Notes under the pieces: generated by a model
What the model was told of the DNA's origin: nothing
What the model saw: the letters and a program-made list of their open reading frames with translations, nothing else
Databases searched by the model: none
Assembly: GCA_020048635.1 (NCBI GenBank)
Contig: JAIFMF010000033.1
Location: forward strand, 1-62,987
Length of the DNA: 62,987 nt
Direction of reading: 5' to 3'
DNA from: Desulfobacula sp.
Lineage (GTDB): Bacteria; Desulfobacterota; Desulfobacteria; Desulfobacterales; Desulfobacteraceae
Shown here: positions 24,820 through 33,611 of the stretch, in pieces
Layout of the letters: every line of letters starts with the position of its first letter
Position numbering within the stretch: the first letter of the stretch is position 1
Position numbers and translations under genes: made by a program

Positions 24820-25790
24820 CCTTTTTTGACCCGAAGTCCCAAACGCTGATTCAAAATTTTTGTAAGACCGGGGCCATAAAGACCCGGATTCAACGAATTG
24901 CCACGGATCATGCTGAAGACCATCAATTTATTTCAATTGCCGATGAGCTTTCTACTCTGATGCCGGATCTTGCCATTGAATCCAGAAAAAGCGTCTCCGG
25001 CCTGCCCGGATTCAGTTTTAAAGACAATATTGTCTGGTCGGCATTTCCCTTTGATAAAGAACTGGAGCCATTTCTTGAAGCCCTGTCCATCCTTTCCGGC
25101 CATGAATCAACCCTTTCCGATGCCATCCGGAAAACCCTTGATGATATTGATATCCCGGTCCGGCTGACCCTGTATATTGCTCTTCAATGCCCCTTCTGCC
25201 CCACAGTCGTCAAAACAGTTTTACCGCTGGCGCTTCACTGCCCTCACATCATCCTTCACATCATCGACGGAAGTCTGTTTCCGGAAACTGCCGCAAAAGA
25301 GGGGGTGATGTCGGCTCCCTGTCTCATTCTTGATGACGGATTCAGATGGACCGGCCATGTGACGGCCGCTGAAATCCTTAACATGATCCTCAACCGGGAC
25401 CCATCCCAACTCAGCCCTGAAACCCTGCAAACCATTCTCGAACAGGGGGATGCCGCCTGGATCACTCGACAGATGATCGAAAAGAATCAGATCTTTGACG
25501 GTTTTATTGCGCTTCTGCTTCACGACACCTGGTCCGTTCGCCTTGGTGCCATGGTCATTGTCGAGGAATTATCTGAATCCCATCCCACTCTTGCCGCCCG
25601 CCTCTGCCCTATTCTCATGGACCGGTTTGATAAAAAAGAAATCCCGGTAAAGGGTGATATCCTTTATGTATTTGGGCTGACAGGGGATGAAAACACAAAA
25701 GAGTGGATCAAATCAAAGCTTAACTCATTTGAACAACCGGATCTGGTGGATGCTGCCATGGATGCCATAGATGTTCTGGCATCAAAATAA
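24816..25790 (+). CDS. Tandem thioredoxin-fold protein with HEAT-like C-terminus
   Basis: From the ATG at 24816 (GGGGAGG eight bases upstream; a GTG three codons earlier lies inside that site) the protein has 324 residues. The first 110 form a thioredoxin-like fold without a CxxC. The second domain has LYIALQCPFCPTVVKTVLPL with the redox pair C125/C128, as in archaeal/bacterial protein disulfide oxidoreductases and the AhpF N-terminal domain. The last 100 residues have helical HEAT-like repeats (WSVRLGAMVIVEEL, GDILYVFGLTGDENTKEWI). It probably reduces or isomerises disulfides. It stands just before the cupin/GalT-like operon with a 106-base gap. Confidence 0.75.
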   Translation: MTFFDPKSQTLIQNFCKTGAIKTRIQRIATDHAEDHQFISIADELSTLMPDLAIESRKSVSGLPGFSFKDNIVWSAFPFDKELEPFLEALSILSGHESTLSDAIRKTLDDIDIPVRLTLYIALQCPFCPTVVKTVLPLALHCPHIILHIIDGSLFPETAAKEGVMSAPCLILDDGFRWTGHVTAAEILNMILNRDPSQLSPETLQTILEQGDAAWITRQMIEKNQIFDGFIALLLHDTWSVRLGAMVIVEELSESHPTLAARLCPILMDRFDKKEIPVKGDILYVFGLTGDENTKEWIKSKLNSFEQPDLVDAAMDAIDVLASK

Positions 25791-25896
25791 TCAGAGTGGA
25801 TCAGGTTCCATTGACAATCCGGGATTGAAAAGCATATTTTAAATATCCATAATCAATTCGAAACATATGGATGGATATAAAACGAGGAGGTACCAA

Positions 25897-26247
25897 ATGA
25901 AAATAATCAATTACAAAGATGTTCTGCCCACTGTCATGGACAGTGAAAAAATAAAAAATGTTGTGGGCCGCGTGATGCTCGGCAAAGAAGACGGGGTAAA
26001 GAATTTCTGTATGCGCCTCTTTGAAATGGGGCCTGCCGGATATACCCCGCTGCATGCCCACAACTGGGAGCATGAGGTCTTTGTTCATTCCGGGCAGGGT
26101 GAGGTCTTTATCAAGGATGCGTGGTATTCACTGAAAGATGGATCAGCCGTATTTGTTCCCCCCAATATTGAGCACCAGTTCAGGAACACCTCAGACAAAC
26201 CCTTTATTTTTGTCTGTCTGATCCCTTCAGGAGCCCCGGAACTATGA
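25897..26247 (+). CDS. Cupin-domain protein
   Basis: Starting at the ATG at 25897, which follows the near-perfect GAGGAGG site, the product has 116 residues. It is one double-stranded beta-helix with the two cupin motifs: PLHAHNWEHEVFVHSGQG, giving the H-x-H-x(n)-E metal ligands, and PNIEHQFRN, giving the third His. A divalent metal site is expected. It may be a sugar or amino-acid isomerase or an oxygenase-type enzyme, and the family gives no more. It overlaps the next gene by four bases, so the pair is translated together. Confidence 0.85.
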   Translation: MKIINYKDVLPTVMDSEKIKNVVGRVMLGKEDGVKNFCMRLFEMGPAGYTPLHAHNWEHEVFVHSGQGEVFIKDAWYSLKDGSAVFVPPNIEHQFRNTSDKPFIFVCLIPSGAPEL

Positions 26248-27881
26248 CGGATTTACGATCCTGCGTAGGCAAAAACGGCCGGTTTATTGTCGGTGTTCAC
26301 AGACCTTTTTTTGAAATCAAAAACCTGAGAAAAAATCAATATTTTGAAAGCCTTGGGGAGTTTGAAGACGGAACCGTCGTTGACAACCGGTTGAATTTTC
26401 CGGATCAGGATCTGTACGAGCCCAAAGCCGACATCATTTATGAAATCAATAATCCTTTTCCCTTCAGGGGAACCACCTATATCAATTCAGCCTGGGCCGA
26501 TGCAAAGGCAACGAACCCCGGAACCATAGGAATTCAAGCCCCGGAACCCTGCTCCCTGTTTCAAAATTTCAAAACCATCATAGAGAATAAAGACTTTGAC
26601 CTGAAAGAGAAAACCAATCTGCTCAATCTTCTACCCCATCCCCTTCAGATTGCGATAGCCCAGGCATCCACCGACCCGGAAGAGCTTGTGCTCCTCTCAC
26701 AAAAATCCTGCCGTATCCTCTTTGGCAATGACGGCCAAACCCCTGTGGGAATCGGCTATAAAAAGAATACATCCGGGAAAATAAGCCCAGACATCCATGA
26801 CCCTGAATTATTTGAAGTGCTGGTGAACAATCCGCATCTGCCGGATACCTGGAAAAACGCCCTGGTATTGAAACCCGGTGTGCAGGGAACCAATGAAATC
26901 ACGGGGGAATATCTTTCTCATGACGGCAACACCCATGTTTTTGAATACCTGAGACGCAATTCCTATATCCCCTGGGGCCATTTCGCCTCCAACATGGCCA
27001 ACGATGCCGTCCGATACAGGGCAAGGGATCTGACGGATGAAGATATGAGAGGCATCCGCCACCTTTACTACCAGAGGGCATTCATCAGACTTGGGGCTGA
27101 TCTCGATATCCCCTTTCCTGAGAAAAGAGAGGCCCTCACCGAAAAGAACCTTGAAACCTTAAGAAAAAAAATCCTCAAAACCCTGAAGCAACCGGCTGCT
27201 CCTTCACTCACCTTTGACAGCACGCTCTGGGGATGGAATTTTGGCTTTGGCTATGCCCAGTCCGGCCACAGACTTCATGCCTCCCACCAGATGATCCACC
27301 AGCAGAATGCCATGATCCCGAAAGAGGTGAGGACGGAATCGGGCGAAGACATACCGTCATTTGCCTGCGGTGACCTGATCCGTGATTTCATCATCCAATA
27401 CCGGCAGGCAACCGGAAAACTTTTTTTCGAGACTTATATCGATTGCATCAGAAACAACACCAGAACCGATGGGCAACAGGAAGGTCCCTCCTCCCTCATC
27501 CTTGCCGAAGATGACCATACGATTTTGTTTGTTCCAAAGGCCCAGGTATCGGAATGGGAACTTCAGCTCATGCCCAAAACCGCTTGCGGCAATATTCTTG
27601 AAGCCGATACAAAAATGCGCCAATCCCTTGACAAGGCGATCCTGACCGCCATAAAAACCCTTGAATCCCTGGGGGCACAATTTGTGACATGCATTGAATT
27701 TTCAAAACGGTTTGATTCATCAGATACGGATCAAAGACTTCTCTATTCTTTTATCCCCAGGCTTCCCTATGCGCCCGGCACCTTTTCCGAAGCCCAGCTC
27801 AGATGGATCAGCGGCGCATATCCTGAAGATGTTGCACTTGCCTGCCGCAGGGTAATAAAAACACAGGAGAAATGCACATAG
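26244..27881 (+). CDS. Large GalT/HIT-like nucleotidyltransferase (putative)
   Basis: The 545-residue protein is not a named family to me, but its second half follows the pattern of galactose-1-phosphate uridylyltransferase C-terminal halves: WGWNFGFGYAQSGHRLHASH followed by QMIHQQ, then SSLILAEDDHTILFVPKAQVSEW, LQLMPKTACGN and a helix with KAILTAIKTLESL. In GalT the corresponding HPHGQ holds the nucleotidylated His; here the element reads M-I-H-Q-Q, keeping the second His and the Gln but not the first His. An unusual large N-terminal half (about 300 residues) has no match I can name. It overlaps the cupin and the 139-residue gene on either side. A sugar- or nucleotide-phosphate transfer role is inference. 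Confidence 0.6.
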   Translation: MTDLRSCVGKNGRFIVGVHRPFFEIKNLRKNQYFESLGEFEDGTVVDNRLNFPDQDLYEPKADIIYEINNPFPFRGTTYINSAWADAKATNPGTIGIQAPEPCSLFQNFKTIIENKDFDLKEKTNLLNLLPHPLQIAIAQASTDPEELVLLSQKSCRILFGNDGQTPVGIGYKKNTSGKISPDIHDPELFEVLVNNPHLPDTWKNALVLKPGVQGTNEITGEYLSHDGNTHVFEYLRRNSYIPWGHFASNMANDAVRYRARDLTDEDMRGIRHLYYQRAFIRLGADLDIPFPEKREALTEKNLETLRKKILKTLKQPAAPSLTFDSTLWGWNFGFGYAQSGHRLHASHQMIHQQNAMIPKEVRTESGEDIPSFACGDLIRDFIIQYRQATGKLFFETYIDCIRNNTRTDGQQEGPSSLILAEDDHTILFVPKAQVSEWELQLMPKTACGNILEADTKMRQSLDKAILTAIKTLESLGAQFVTCIEFSKRFDSSDTDQRLLYSFIPRLPYAPGTFSEAQLRWISGAYPEDVALACRRVIKTQEKCT

Positions 27882-28291
27882 CCATGGTTCTTCATGATTT
27901 TATCTATAAATGGGACGGGAAAAGCGCGGAAGGCGAAAAACCGGTTTCCTGGTGGCCGGGATCATACCATGTAAAAATTATCCGACTCGGCACAGACAGT
28001 GAAGGCATAAGCTACCTTGTGCCCTTTGCCGTGATCCTGAAAAATGCAAGGATAAATCCCACCATGAATACTTCACTGAAAAACTATATCCATAATTTTG
28101 CAGAAAAAATCTCCAGGGCCTATTCTCTTGATATGGAAAAAACCCTCTGGGTTGAACTGGATGATACCATAGAAGTAACACGGATTCACCCTGATTCGAA
28201 ACTAACCCAGGCAACGCTGTACACCATCCCCTGGCGGCCCATCCGACCCAATGAACTTGAATTGATCGAACCCTATCTGTCAGATATGTAA
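27872..28291 (+). CDS. Hypothetical protein of the cupin/GalT-like operon
   Basis: The 139-residue protein is unfamiliar. It has a soluble, mixed alpha/beta composition with several aromatic residues near the start (FIYKWDG, VSWWPGSYHV) and ends with a short proline-rich stretch (IPWRPIRPNELEL). No cofactor motif is evident. The ATG lies ten bases inside the previous gene behind a good AGGAGA site, so translation is coupled. Its job is presumably shared with the cupin and the GalT-like enzyme. Confidence 0.65.
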   Translation: MHIAMVLHDFIYKWDGKSAEGEKPVSWWPGSYHVKIIRLGTDSEGISYLVPFAVILKNARINPTMNTSLKNYIHNFAEKISRAYSLDMEKTLWVELDDTIEVTRIHPDSKLTQATLYTIPWRPIRPNELELIEPYLSDM

Positions 28292-28329
28292 AATATAATT
28301 TTTCTTTAAATTTTTAGACCTGGGCGTCA

Positions 28330-28479
28330 TCAAGGCTGAAACCCTTCGATCAGCAGGTTTATTTCCTCTTCAGTCACGCTTGGCTCGTCAGAAGCTTTAA
28401 ATCCAAAAATATGAAGCAGCTTGTTTGTTGAACTACTCAGCAGAATCACCAATGGGTAGGCCAGGCGTAAAAATGGACG
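28330..28479 (-). pseudogene. Fragment of a CNNM/CorC-type transporter-associated protein gene
   Basis: In one minus-strand frame the sequence FLRLAYPLVILLSSSTNKLL, then HIFGFKASDEPSVTEEEINL and LIEG reads as the end of a CNNM (DUF21) membrane domain running into the V-T-E-E-E-I-x-x-L-I-x-x-G linker that precedes the CBS pair in CorC/HlyC-type proteins. Neither a start region nor CBS domains are present; after LIEG it ends FQP and a stop. So about 45-50 codons of a larger gene remain. It sits just behind, and partly inside, the end of a RACo-like gene, whose tail is read from the same DNA in another frame. Confidence 0.6.
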
Positions 28480-30004
28480 GGAACCGGGAGGCATCGGTGT
28501 GGGGGTAGAATTTGGCACCGGAAAACATGTTCATGAATTCCTGGTTCACGTTGAGTTCAATATAAGTGATGGACTGCCGGATGTTCAGAATCCGGTCAAA
28601 GGCATGGGGTGATGTTAAAAGCAGCTTGGCACCGCCAAGTGAGCTGTTGCCAAGGACTTCAAAGGTGGAGAGCGGTATATCGGGCAGCATGCCGATGGAT
28701 ATAGCGGAGACGGGATTGATGAAGGACCCGAAGGTTCCTGCCACAAAAAATTTTTTCAAGTCCGTGAATTCCAGGCCTGCGGTATTTTTCACGATCACTT
28801 CCAGGATGGTGTACATAGCGGCTTTGGAACTGGTGAGAGAATTTAAATCCACCTGGCTGAGAATAATGGGTTCCCCTGTTCCGGAAAGGGTTTTGTCCAC
28901 CAGGATAAAGGCTTTGATGCCTTCTTTTTCAATGAGGCGGCGACCGCAGACCGGTTCTGAAAATTTACCCCGGATATCAATGCGGCCGGATACAAAAAGG
29001 GCGGCCGCCAGATCGATCATGCCGGACCCGCAGATCCCGACAGGCTTCTGATCCTCAATGGTATGAAAAAGGATGTCACGGGACTCCGGGTCCACCCAGA
29101 CCCGGTCGATGACGCCTGGTTTTGCAGTCATGCCCATTTTGCTCATCCCGCCTTCCAGGGCCGGGCCAGCCGCACCTGCACAGGCAATGAGAAAATCTTT
29201 TGAGCCCACCACAATCTCTGCATTGGTGCCTACATCCACCATGAGGCAGGGCTCTTCTTTTTTGTCCAGGTCAGAAAACAGAATTCCTGCAATCAGATCA
29301 CCGCCAAAATAAGACCCGATATTGGGGAAAAGGTAGACAAGCGCGTTTTCATTGATCTCCAGATTGAGATGGTGCGCCGCAAGCGTGCCCGGGATATTGG
29401 TGCAGGGGATATAAGGTTCTTTTATGATTTCAAAGGATTCAATACCCATGAACAGATGGGTCATGGCAGTATTGCCCGCAGCCGCGACCATATAGATATC
29501 CTCTTTTTCATATCCGTGGGTTTGGCAGAGAGATGCGAGGTTCTGGTTTACGGCTTCAATGACAAAGCGGTTCAATTTCTCAAGCCCGCCGGGTTTGGCT
29601 GAATAATGAATTCTTGTAAGAACATCCGCCCCGATAAGAGCCTGGGGATTATCGAATCCGATTTTACCGACCTCAATGCCGGTCTCAAGATTGACCAAGG
29701 CCATCTCAATTCTTGTGGTGCCGATATCTATGGCCGCACCCAGAAGGGCTTTTTCCGATTCAGGGGGAAGAAGGTCGATCAGAATCCAGGATTCCCTGTT
29801 CCGGAAAACCACGGCCTTTGCCCTGAATCCCCAGGATCGAAGGTTGGACGGCAGGGTTTTCACCACCGACAGGGGTATCCGGATGTGTCCGGTTCCTATT
29901 TCGTCCTTAAGGCTTTTTTCAAGCCTCTCTGCATCTGCAGTATTGTTGCTCAAGCTCGGTTTCTGAACCTCCACCAGCCGGACAAAACCTTTGCCTGGAA
30001 TCAT
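28433..30004 (-). CDS. RACo-like ASKHA ATPase without ferredoxin domain
   Basis: The 523-residue protein has the C-terminal ATPase of reductive activators of corrinoid proteins (DUF4445): AAIDIGTTRIEMALVN, AAAGNTAMTHL, YFGGDLIAGI, MVDVGTNAEIVVGSKD, GPALEGGMSKMGM, VGICGSGMIDLAAAL and FVAGTFGSFINP. Compared with its neighbour it lacks an N-terminal 2Fe-2S domain; the first 90 residues are a shorter unknown region. Its last dozen residues (after HTDASRFPS) come from a CNNM fragment read in a different frame, so the tail is probably not native. ATGA overlap with the upstream gene shows tight coupling. Substrate corrinoid proteins are not in the window. Confidence 0.85.
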   Translation of the reverse strand: MIPGKGFVRLVEVQKPSLSNNTADAERLEKSLKDEIGTGHIRIPLSVVKTLPSNLRSWGFRAKAVVFRNRESWILIDLLPPESEKALLGAAIDIGTTRIEMALVNLETGIEVGKIGFDNPQALIGADVLTRIHYSAKPGGLEKLNRFVIEAVNQNLASLCQTHGYEKEDIYMVAAAGNTAMTHLFMGIESFEIIKEPYIPCTNIPGTLAAHHLNLEINENALVYLFPNIGSYFGGDLIAGILFSDLDKKEEPCLMVDVGTNAEIVVGSKDFLIACAGAAGPALEGGMSKMGMTAKPGVIDRVWVDPESRDILFHTIEDQKPVGICGSGMIDLAAALFVSGRIDIRGKFSEPVCGRRLIEKEGIKAFILVDKTLSGTGEPIILSQVDLNSLTSSKAAMYTILEVIVKNTAGLEFTDLKKFFVAGTFGSFINPVSAISIGMLPDIPLSTFEVLGNSSLGGAKLLLTSPHAFDRILNIRQSITYIELNVNQEFMNMFSGAKFYPHTDASRFPSIFTPGLPIGDSAE

Positions 30005-31938
30005 TTTCTCAGCTTCTCCAGGCGTGCCTTGACTTTGGGGAAATAATTCATTTCTGTGTGGGGCAAAAAGAGTGCGCCCATATAGTGATCCATGTATGAA
30101 CGGGTGGAGGCCAGTTCAAAATTGGTCATCATATTGACCACATTCATGACATCCCGGCGAAGGGCATTGGTCAGAGCATTAATCTTGCACCCGAGAAGGG
30201 AGCCATTGCCAAGATAGGTGACTTTTTCAGGTTCGATTTCCGGCAGAAGGCCGATGGTGATGGCGCTCTGAAGATCCACATAGCTTCCAAATCCGCCGGC
30301 AAGGATGATGCGTTCAATATCGGTAATGGACATTCCGATCTCTTCCAGCAGGGTCAGGGCAGCACTGTACATGGCGCCCTTGGCCCGGATCAGATTGTCA
30401 ATATCCGGTTCGGTGATGGTGATGTCTCTGTCAATGGCTGTGTTTTCCTTATACACCAGGACATATTCCCAGATATCATCGGTCTGCCGGATTCTCGGCG
30501 TATTCAAGGTCCGGTTGAATTTGCCCCTGGAGTCGATGACCCCGGTTTCAAGAAGCTTGGCCGTAAGGGTAATCATGCCGGAACCGCAGATGCCCTTTGC
30601 CTTTTTATTGCCCACGGTAATGATCATGGGTTCATAGGTTTCAGGGTTGATGGAAAAATCTTCAATAGCGCCTTTTGTGGCCCTCATGCCGAATTTTACC
30701 CCACCGCCCTCAAAGGCCGGGCCCGCCGATGCCGCCGTGCACACCATCCAGTCCTTGTGACCAATGGCGATTTCCGCATTGGTTCCAATGTCCATGTAGA
30801 GGGTCAGCTCACTGAACCGGTACATGCCCGAGGCCATGACCCCGGAAATAATGTCGCCGCCTACATAGCTGGACACACCCGGATAAATCAGGGCAATGGT
30901 GTGGTCTGCCAGATCAATATCAATTTCTTTCGCCCTGAACGGCGGATACATGACCGATGCTGGGACATAGGGCTCGCGGCGTATATAGGCAGGGTTTATT
31001 TTTAAGAGAAGCTGGGTCATCGTGGAGTTCCCGGCAATGGTAATGGTGGTGATCTCGTGTTTACCCACCTTGCCCTCGGAGAGAATGTCCTGAATGATTT
31101 TATTGATGGTTTCAATGATTTTCCGGTGAAGAATTTCAAGGCCGTCCCCTTTTTCTGCAAACATTATCCTTGAAATCACATCCTCGCCATAACTGATCTG
31201 GCTGTTGAACTCCCCGTGCTGGGCCAGAACTTCACCTGTCTGGAGATCCAGGAGCTGGCCATAGACCGTTGTAGTCCCCACATCAACGGCAATACCGAAA
31301 TTCCTTGCAGTGGTGTCAAAGGGTTCTATATTGACGATTTCATTTTTTCCGTCTTCCCGCACCGGTCTTACAATGGTGGCGGTTACCTTGAAATCTCCCT
31401 GCCGTATGAGATCGGGAATCTTCCGGATGAGGTCCAGGTTCATGTTGAGGCGATGCTCATGGTGGTTGAACCTTAAATGGTTAATGATTCTGGCCATGTC
31501 GGCCTGGTTGTCTCCAATGGTTGCGGGGGCCAGCTCCAGATAAATCTTTTCCACAGGCGGAATAAAAAGGCCGTCCTGCCGAAGTTCATCTACATCCGCA
31601 TAAACGGCTTTGGCCGTATGCCTTCCGCCCAATTGTGCATTAAGGCGGCTGGTATCCACCTGTGACTCAACCGGAATCCGGATGGTGATATCTGAAGTAA
31701 TCTGCGACTGGCAGGCCAACCGATATCCTTTTCCCTGATCTTCGTCGGAAAGATGCTCGGATATTCCGCCGTCCATGGTCCCTTCTTCCAAGAGGACCCG
31801 GCATTTGCCGCAGACACCGGTCCCGCCGCAGGAGGCATTGATATGAACACCTGCTTCCATAGCAGCCCGGATAAGACTTTCACTGGGCTCAACATTAACA
31901 CTGACAGTGTGAGGTAGAAATTTTACCGTATAGGTCAT
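30001..31938 (-). CDS. RACo-like corrinoid-protein reductive activator with 2Fe-2S domain
   Basis: This 645-residue protein opens with a plant-type ferredoxin domain with cysteines C37, C43, C46 (CGGTGVCGKC) and C76, a linker region, and then the ASKHA ATPase from about residue 210: AVDVGTTTVYGQLL, TIAGNSTMTQLL, VGGDIISGVM, YMDIGTNAEIAIGHKD, KGICGSGMITL and AGGFGSYVDLQSA. RACo uses ATP hydrolysis to drive an electron onto the inactive Co(II) of a corrinoid protein. It begins a two-gene unit, followed by a paralog lacking the ferredoxin domain. A sigma-70-type promoter lies about 50 bases upstream. Confidence 0.9.
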   Translation of the reverse strand: MTYTVKFLPHTVSVNVEPSESLIRAAMEAGVHINASCGGTGVCGKCRVLLEEGTMDGGISEHLSDEDQGKGYRLACQSQITSDITIRIPVESQVDTSRLNAQLGGRHTAKAVYADVDELRQDGLFIPPVEKIYLELAPATIGDNQADMARIINHLRFNHHEHRLNMNLDLIRKIPDLIRQGDFKVTATIVRPVREDGKNEIVNIEPFDTTARNFGIAVDVGTTTVYGQLLDLQTGEVLAQHGEFNSQISYGEDVISRIMFAEKGDGLEILHRKIIETINKIIQDILSEGKVGKHEITTITIAGNSTMTQLLLKINPAYIRREPYVPASVMYPPFRAKEIDIDLADHTIALIYPGVSSYVGGDIISGVMASGMYRFSELTLYMDIGTNAEIAIGHKDWMVCTAASAGPAFEGGGVKFGMRATKGAIEDFSINPETYEPMIITVGNKKAKGICGSGMITLTAKLLETGVIDSRGKFNRTLNTPRIRQTDDIWEYVLVYKENTAIDRDITITEPDIDNLIRAKGAMYSAALTLLEEIGMSITDIERIILAGGFGSYVDLQSAITIGLLPEIEPEKVTYLGNGSLLGCKINALTNALRRDVMNVVNMMTNFELASTRSYMDHYMGALFLPHTEMNYFPKVKARLEKLRK

Positions 31939-31991
31939 GGTTCAATCCTTATGCTGAAATACGTTTACCAAAATCCTGAAACCTTGAAGAA

Positions 31992-32021
31992 AGTATAAGC
32001 ATTCTCTTGATGATTTGGCAA
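31992..32021 (-). promoter_or_regulatory. Promoter of the RACo-like pair
   Basis: On the minus strand TTGCCA and TATACT are separated by 18 bases (5 of 6 matches each), with the start predicted near 31985. Confidence 0.55.
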
Positions 32022-32166
32022 GTCAAGACTCCTGGAGCAAGTTAAATAATTATAGGCAAAATCATAAATTTGAATTGAAATTTTCAGATCTTTATGGAAG
32101 GATAGGGCGTTTGCCACTAAAGATGATTTAGCAAATATAACCGATTCATCAAAAAGGGGAATTTGA

Positions 32167-33600
32167 ATGAAAAAAATTGATGAAGAAAAATTACGACAGA
32201 TCGTCGGTGATGCGAATATCAAGACAGACCCTTCCGACCTCTATATCTACGGCTCAGACTCATCGGTCCACCATGCCATGCCCTGGGCCATTGTAAGGCC
32301 AAAGACCACGGAACAGGTTCAGGGCATTATGAGATATGCCAATGAAAATCTGATTCCGGTTATTGCCAGGGGCGGAGGTTCCGGCATGTGTGGTCAGACC
32401 GTACCGGTCATGGGCGGTATTATTCTCGACATGAAGGGAATGAATAAAATTCTTGAGATCAACCTTGAAGATGTTTACTGCCGGGTTGAACCCGGTGTGG
32501 TGGACGATGATCTGAATCTCGCCCTGAAACCTCATGGGGTCTTTTTCCCGCCGACACCGGCATCGAGCAGGATTGCCACCATTGGCGGTGAAATCGCCAA
32601 CAATGCCAGTGGGGTCAGGTCTGTTAAATATGGGGCCACACGGGATGCAGTCCTCGGTATGAAAGTAGTGCTTCCCAATGGCGATCTGGTGAACCTGGGC
32701 GCCCGCACAAGGGTTGAGGCTTCAGGATATCAGCTCCATAAGCTCATGGTGGGATCTGAAGGAACGCTGGGTATAGTGGTTGAAGCCACCTTAAGCTTTG
32801 TGCCCATCCCGGAATTCCGGTGTATGGGCGTTGCCAATTTCAATACCTTGAAAGATGCCGGAGACGCCATCGGCTCCATCATGGCGTCCGGTGCCATCCC
32901 GTCCATGCTGGAACTGGTGGATGATGTGGCCATCAAAGCCGTCAATAAGACCATGAACCTGGGGTTGAAGGAAGTCGCGGCCGCCCTGATTTTTGAGGCC
33001 GACGGCATGGTGAAAGAAGCTGTGGATTACGAAATCAATAAAATGAAGGCTATCTGTCAGAAACACAATGGTGAAGATATTTATGCCAGTTACGACCCCA
33101 AGGAGAGAGACAAGATATTCCTGGGCCGCAAATCTCTTTTTCCAGCCTTGTCAAAATATGATGACAATCTTGCCAGCACCGCCCTTGCTGATGACATGGC
33201 CGTGCCTTATTCAAAGATGGCGGAAATGGCCGGAAAAATCCATGAAATTGCAGACCGGCACAATATTGTCATGACCGCCTATGGTCACTGCGGTTCAGGG
33301 TGCATGCACACCAAAATCCTTATGGACACAAGGCGCAAAGACCAGTGGGAATCGGCCAGAAAAGCCATCACCGAGGTCTATGAATATGTCCGGTCCGTCA
33401 ATGGAACCACTAGTGCCGAACATGGTATCGGCCTTTCCAAGGCCGAATCCTTTAAGATTGAAAAAGCAGATTCCCTGCATCTTCTCAGCCTCATCAAAAA
33501 GGCCATCGACCCCAATAATATCCTGAATCCGGGCAAACTCTCCCAGGCACCGGAAGACTGGGTAACGGCAACCAACCTCAGATATTCTGTGAACTGCTAA
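32167..33600 (+). CDS. FAD-linked lactate/glycolate oxidase (GlcD family)
   Basis: The 477-residue protein has the PCMH-type FAD domain: IVRPKTTEQVQGIMRYANEN, IARGGGSGMCGQTVPVMGG, TIGGEIANNASGVRSVKYG and GSEGTLGIV, then a C-terminal cap and substrate domain with AYGHCGSGCMHTK and SAEHGIGLSK and the INP-type end NNILNPGKL. This is the D-lactate dehydrogenase/glycolate oxidase subunit. With the Fe-S/MvhD protein and LarA downstream it points to D-lactate as substrate in a lactate-oxidation operon. The downstream gene starts 11 bases later. AAAAAGGGG precedes the ATG. Confidence 0.9.
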   Translation: MKKIDEEKLRQIVGDANIKTDPSDLYIYGSDSSVHHAMPWAIVRPKTTEQVQGIMRYANENLIPVIARGGGSGMCGQTVPVMGGIILDMKGMNKILEINLEDVYCRVEPGVVDDDLNLALKPHGVFFPPTPASSRIATIGGEIANNASGVRSVKYGATRDAVLGMKVVLPNGDLVNLGARTRVEASGYQLHKLMVGSEGTLGIVVEATLSFVPIPEFRCMGVANFNTLKDAGDAIGSIMASGAIPSMLELVDDVAIKAVNKTMNLGLKEVAAALIFEADGMVKEAVDYEINKMKAICQKHNGEDIYASYDPKERDKIFLGRKSLFPALSKYDDNLASTALADDMAVPYSKMAEMAGKIHEIADRHNIVMTAYGHCGSGCMHTKILMDTRRKDQWESARKAITEVYEYVRSVNGTTSAEHGIGLSKAESFKIEKADSLHLLSLIKKAIDPNNILNPGKLSQAPEDWVTATNLRYSVNC

Positions 33601-33611
33601 CGATAAAGGTT

